Below, in pieces: positions 6,365 through 7,349 of a stretch of DNA of 7,349 nt. The stretch's first letter is position 1; each line of letters opens with the position of its first letter. The translations under genes and the position numbers were made by a program. The stretch covers positions 1,994 to 9,342 of the forward strand of contig MIBM01000128.1 in the NCBI GenBank assembly GCA_001830645.1. The letters are read 5' to 3'. This DNA is from Spirochaetes bacterium RIFOXYC1_FULL_54_7. GTDB taxonomy: Bacteria > Spirochaetota > Spirochaetia > Treponematales > UBA12059. The notes under the pieces were generated by a model that worked only from the letters and a program-made list of their open reading frames with translations, was not told the DNA's origin and ran no database searches.

Positions 6365-7349
6365 GGTCGTCGCCACGGCTCGTGCCGAAGGCCGCGACGC
6401 TCTGACCGAGGTGGAGGGACTGTCCCTTCTGGCGGCCATGGGGGTTCCAGCCCCGGCGCATCATTTTGTAAAAGGTTCCGCCGGAGTCGACATGCTTGCT
6501 CCCCTGCCGGGCGCCAAGGCAGTGGTCAAGGTGATAAGCCCCGAGATCCTGCACAAGACCGAGATGGGCGGCGTTGCCATACTCCCCAACGACAAGGCCG
6601 CCATCAAGGCGGCCATGGCCGATATGGAGAGCCGCTTTGCCGGCTACCGCGTGGACGGTTATACCGTCAACGAGTTCGTGCCCTACGAGCCCAGGCTTGG
6701 ACACGAGATCATCGTGGGCTACCGCTTTGCCAGGGACTTCGGGCCCGTGGTCTCCTTCGGGCCCGGGGGCATCTACACCGAGTTCCTGGCTGGCCAGTTC
6801 AGGCCCGGGGCTGCCAACGTGTTCTTCAGCCCCGTTACCGCCGACCGTGCCTTGGTTCAGAAAGTAATCAAGGACAACGCCGTGCGCACCCTCCTGTGCG
6901 GGGGCCTGCGGGGCTCCAGAGCGGCTCTGGACGAAGAACTTCTGGTGGATATAGTCATGGCCTTCATCGAGGCCGGCGAGGTCTTTGCCAGGACCGGCGT
7001 GTCGGAGTTCGAGGTGAATCCCTTCGTCGTTGCAGCCGGATCCCGTGACGTAACTTCCCGGGCAAGTGTTGATGGGTCCGGATCGGCCTCCGCACCCTCC
7101 AATCGCCTGGTGGCCCTGGATGTGCTGGTCAAGCTGGCCGACATAGCCTCCGGGGACCTTGCCCTTGAGGCCCGGTCGGGGAGGGTGGTAAACCGCAACC
7201 AGGCAGTGCGCCCGGTAGCCAAGATAGACCGCATCCTGGCCCCCCGCAGCGCCGCAGTCATCGGCGTATCCGACAAGGGCATGAACAACGGACGCATCAT
7301 CCTGCGCAACCTGATAGACAACGGCTTTGATACCACGCGTTTGTATGTG
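6342..7349 (+). CDS. ADP-forming acyl-CoA synthetase, fused in beta-alpha order (3' end outside window)
   Basis: The frame runs 336 codons from ATG 6342 to the right edge without a stop. Known reaction: acyl-CoA + ADP + Pi to acid + CoA + ATP, giving substrate-level ATP from the IorAB product. Residues 1-265 are the ATP-grasp (beta) domain: LSLLAAMGVPAP, VVKVISPEILHKTEMGGVAI with His71 at the mobile phosphohistidine-loop position known from archaeal ACD, FGPVVSFGPGGIYTEFL, LRGSRAALD and FEVNPFVV near 223-230. Residues about 297-336 begin the CoA-binding Rossmann (alpha) domain: ILAPRSAAVIGVSD. The active-site His of the alpha part lies beyond the window. Most bacterial fusions carry the CoA-binding domain first, so this order is permuted. 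A Ser/Gly/Ala-rich stretch at about 233-253 interrupts the end of the ATP-grasp domain. The start overlaps iorB by 23 nt with GAAGG 9 nt upstream. Preference for arylacetyl-CoA is inferred from the neighbours; acetyl-CoA remains possible. Confidence 0.9.
   Translation, partial: MDEKRILEVVATARAEGRDALTEVEGLSLLAAMGVPAPAHHFVKGSAGVDMLAPLPGAKAVVKVISPEILHKTEMGGVAILPNDKAAIKAAMADMESRFAGYRVDGYTVNEFVPYEPRLGHEIIVGYRFARDFGPVVSFGPGGIYTEFLAGQFRPGAANVFFSPVTADRALVQKVIKDNAVRTLLCGGLRGSRAALDEELLVDIVMAFIEAGEVFARTGVSEFEVNPFVVAAGSRDVTSRASVDGSGSASAPSNRLVALDVLVKLADIASGDLALEARSGRVVNRNQAVRPVAKIDRILAPRSAAVIGVSDKGMNNGRIILRNLIDNGFDTTRLYV

Noticed and set aside
5486..6439. Long minus-strand open frame (317 codons) opposite iorA, iorB and the synthetase
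   Set aside because: It spans three well-supported genes on the other strand and its translation shows no domain pattern; treated as a shadow frame.

Overview
The window reads as a gene-dense chromosomal stretch of a moderately GC-rich bacterium, probably an anaerobe that ferments amino acids. The main reason is a four-gene set on the + strand (about 2761 to beyond 7349): a type I glutamine synthetase-family protein, both subunits of an indolepyruvate/aryl-pyruvate:ferredoxin oxidoreductase (iorA, iorB), and an ADP-forming acyl-CoA synthetase. The flanking genes (a sugar-nucleotidyltransferase-like protein, a secreted FecR-domain protein, Hsp33) resemble what I would expect in a free-living spirochaete. 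That assignment is an impression from protein family mix, not a demonstrated fact.

Layout. Positions 3-533 (+) hold the C-terminal part of a nucleotidyltransferase cut by the left edge. It converges on a minus-strand gene (1452-655) for a signal-peptide-bearing FecR-domain protein with a helical repeat tail, and a Rho-independent terminator serving the minus strand lies between them (581-616). A 159-bp divergent spacer separates that gene from hslO, encoding the redox chaperone Hsp33 (1612-2577, +). A 183-bp gap follows, then the oxidoreductase gene set: GS-like 2761-4113, iorA 4170-5792, iorB 5789-6364, and ACD 6342 to the window end. The last three overlap by 4 nt and 23 nt, so they are almost certainly co-transcribed and translationally coupled.

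How the genes may work together. Known chemistry of the families gives 2-oxoacid (from transamination of Trp, Phe or Tyr) + CoA -> aryl-acetyl-CoA + CO2 + reduced ferredoxin by IorAB, then aryl-acetyl-CoA + ADP + Pi -> aryl-acetate + CoA + ATP by the ADP-forming synthetase. The first gene is a GS-fold ligase that either captures ammonia released by amino-acid catabolism or, more speculatively, makes an amide of a different acid.

Points that depart from textbook versions: IorA stops before the C-terminal two-[4Fe-4S] ferredoxin domain and there is no room for one before iorB; the ADP-forming synthetase is fused in the order ATP-grasp first, CoA-binding second, with a low-complexity insertion in the ATP-grasp domain; the GS-like protein lacks the adenylylation-site motif and has Ala where classical GS has the substrate-loop Asn. 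I see no mobile element, CRISPR array, tRNA or rRNA.
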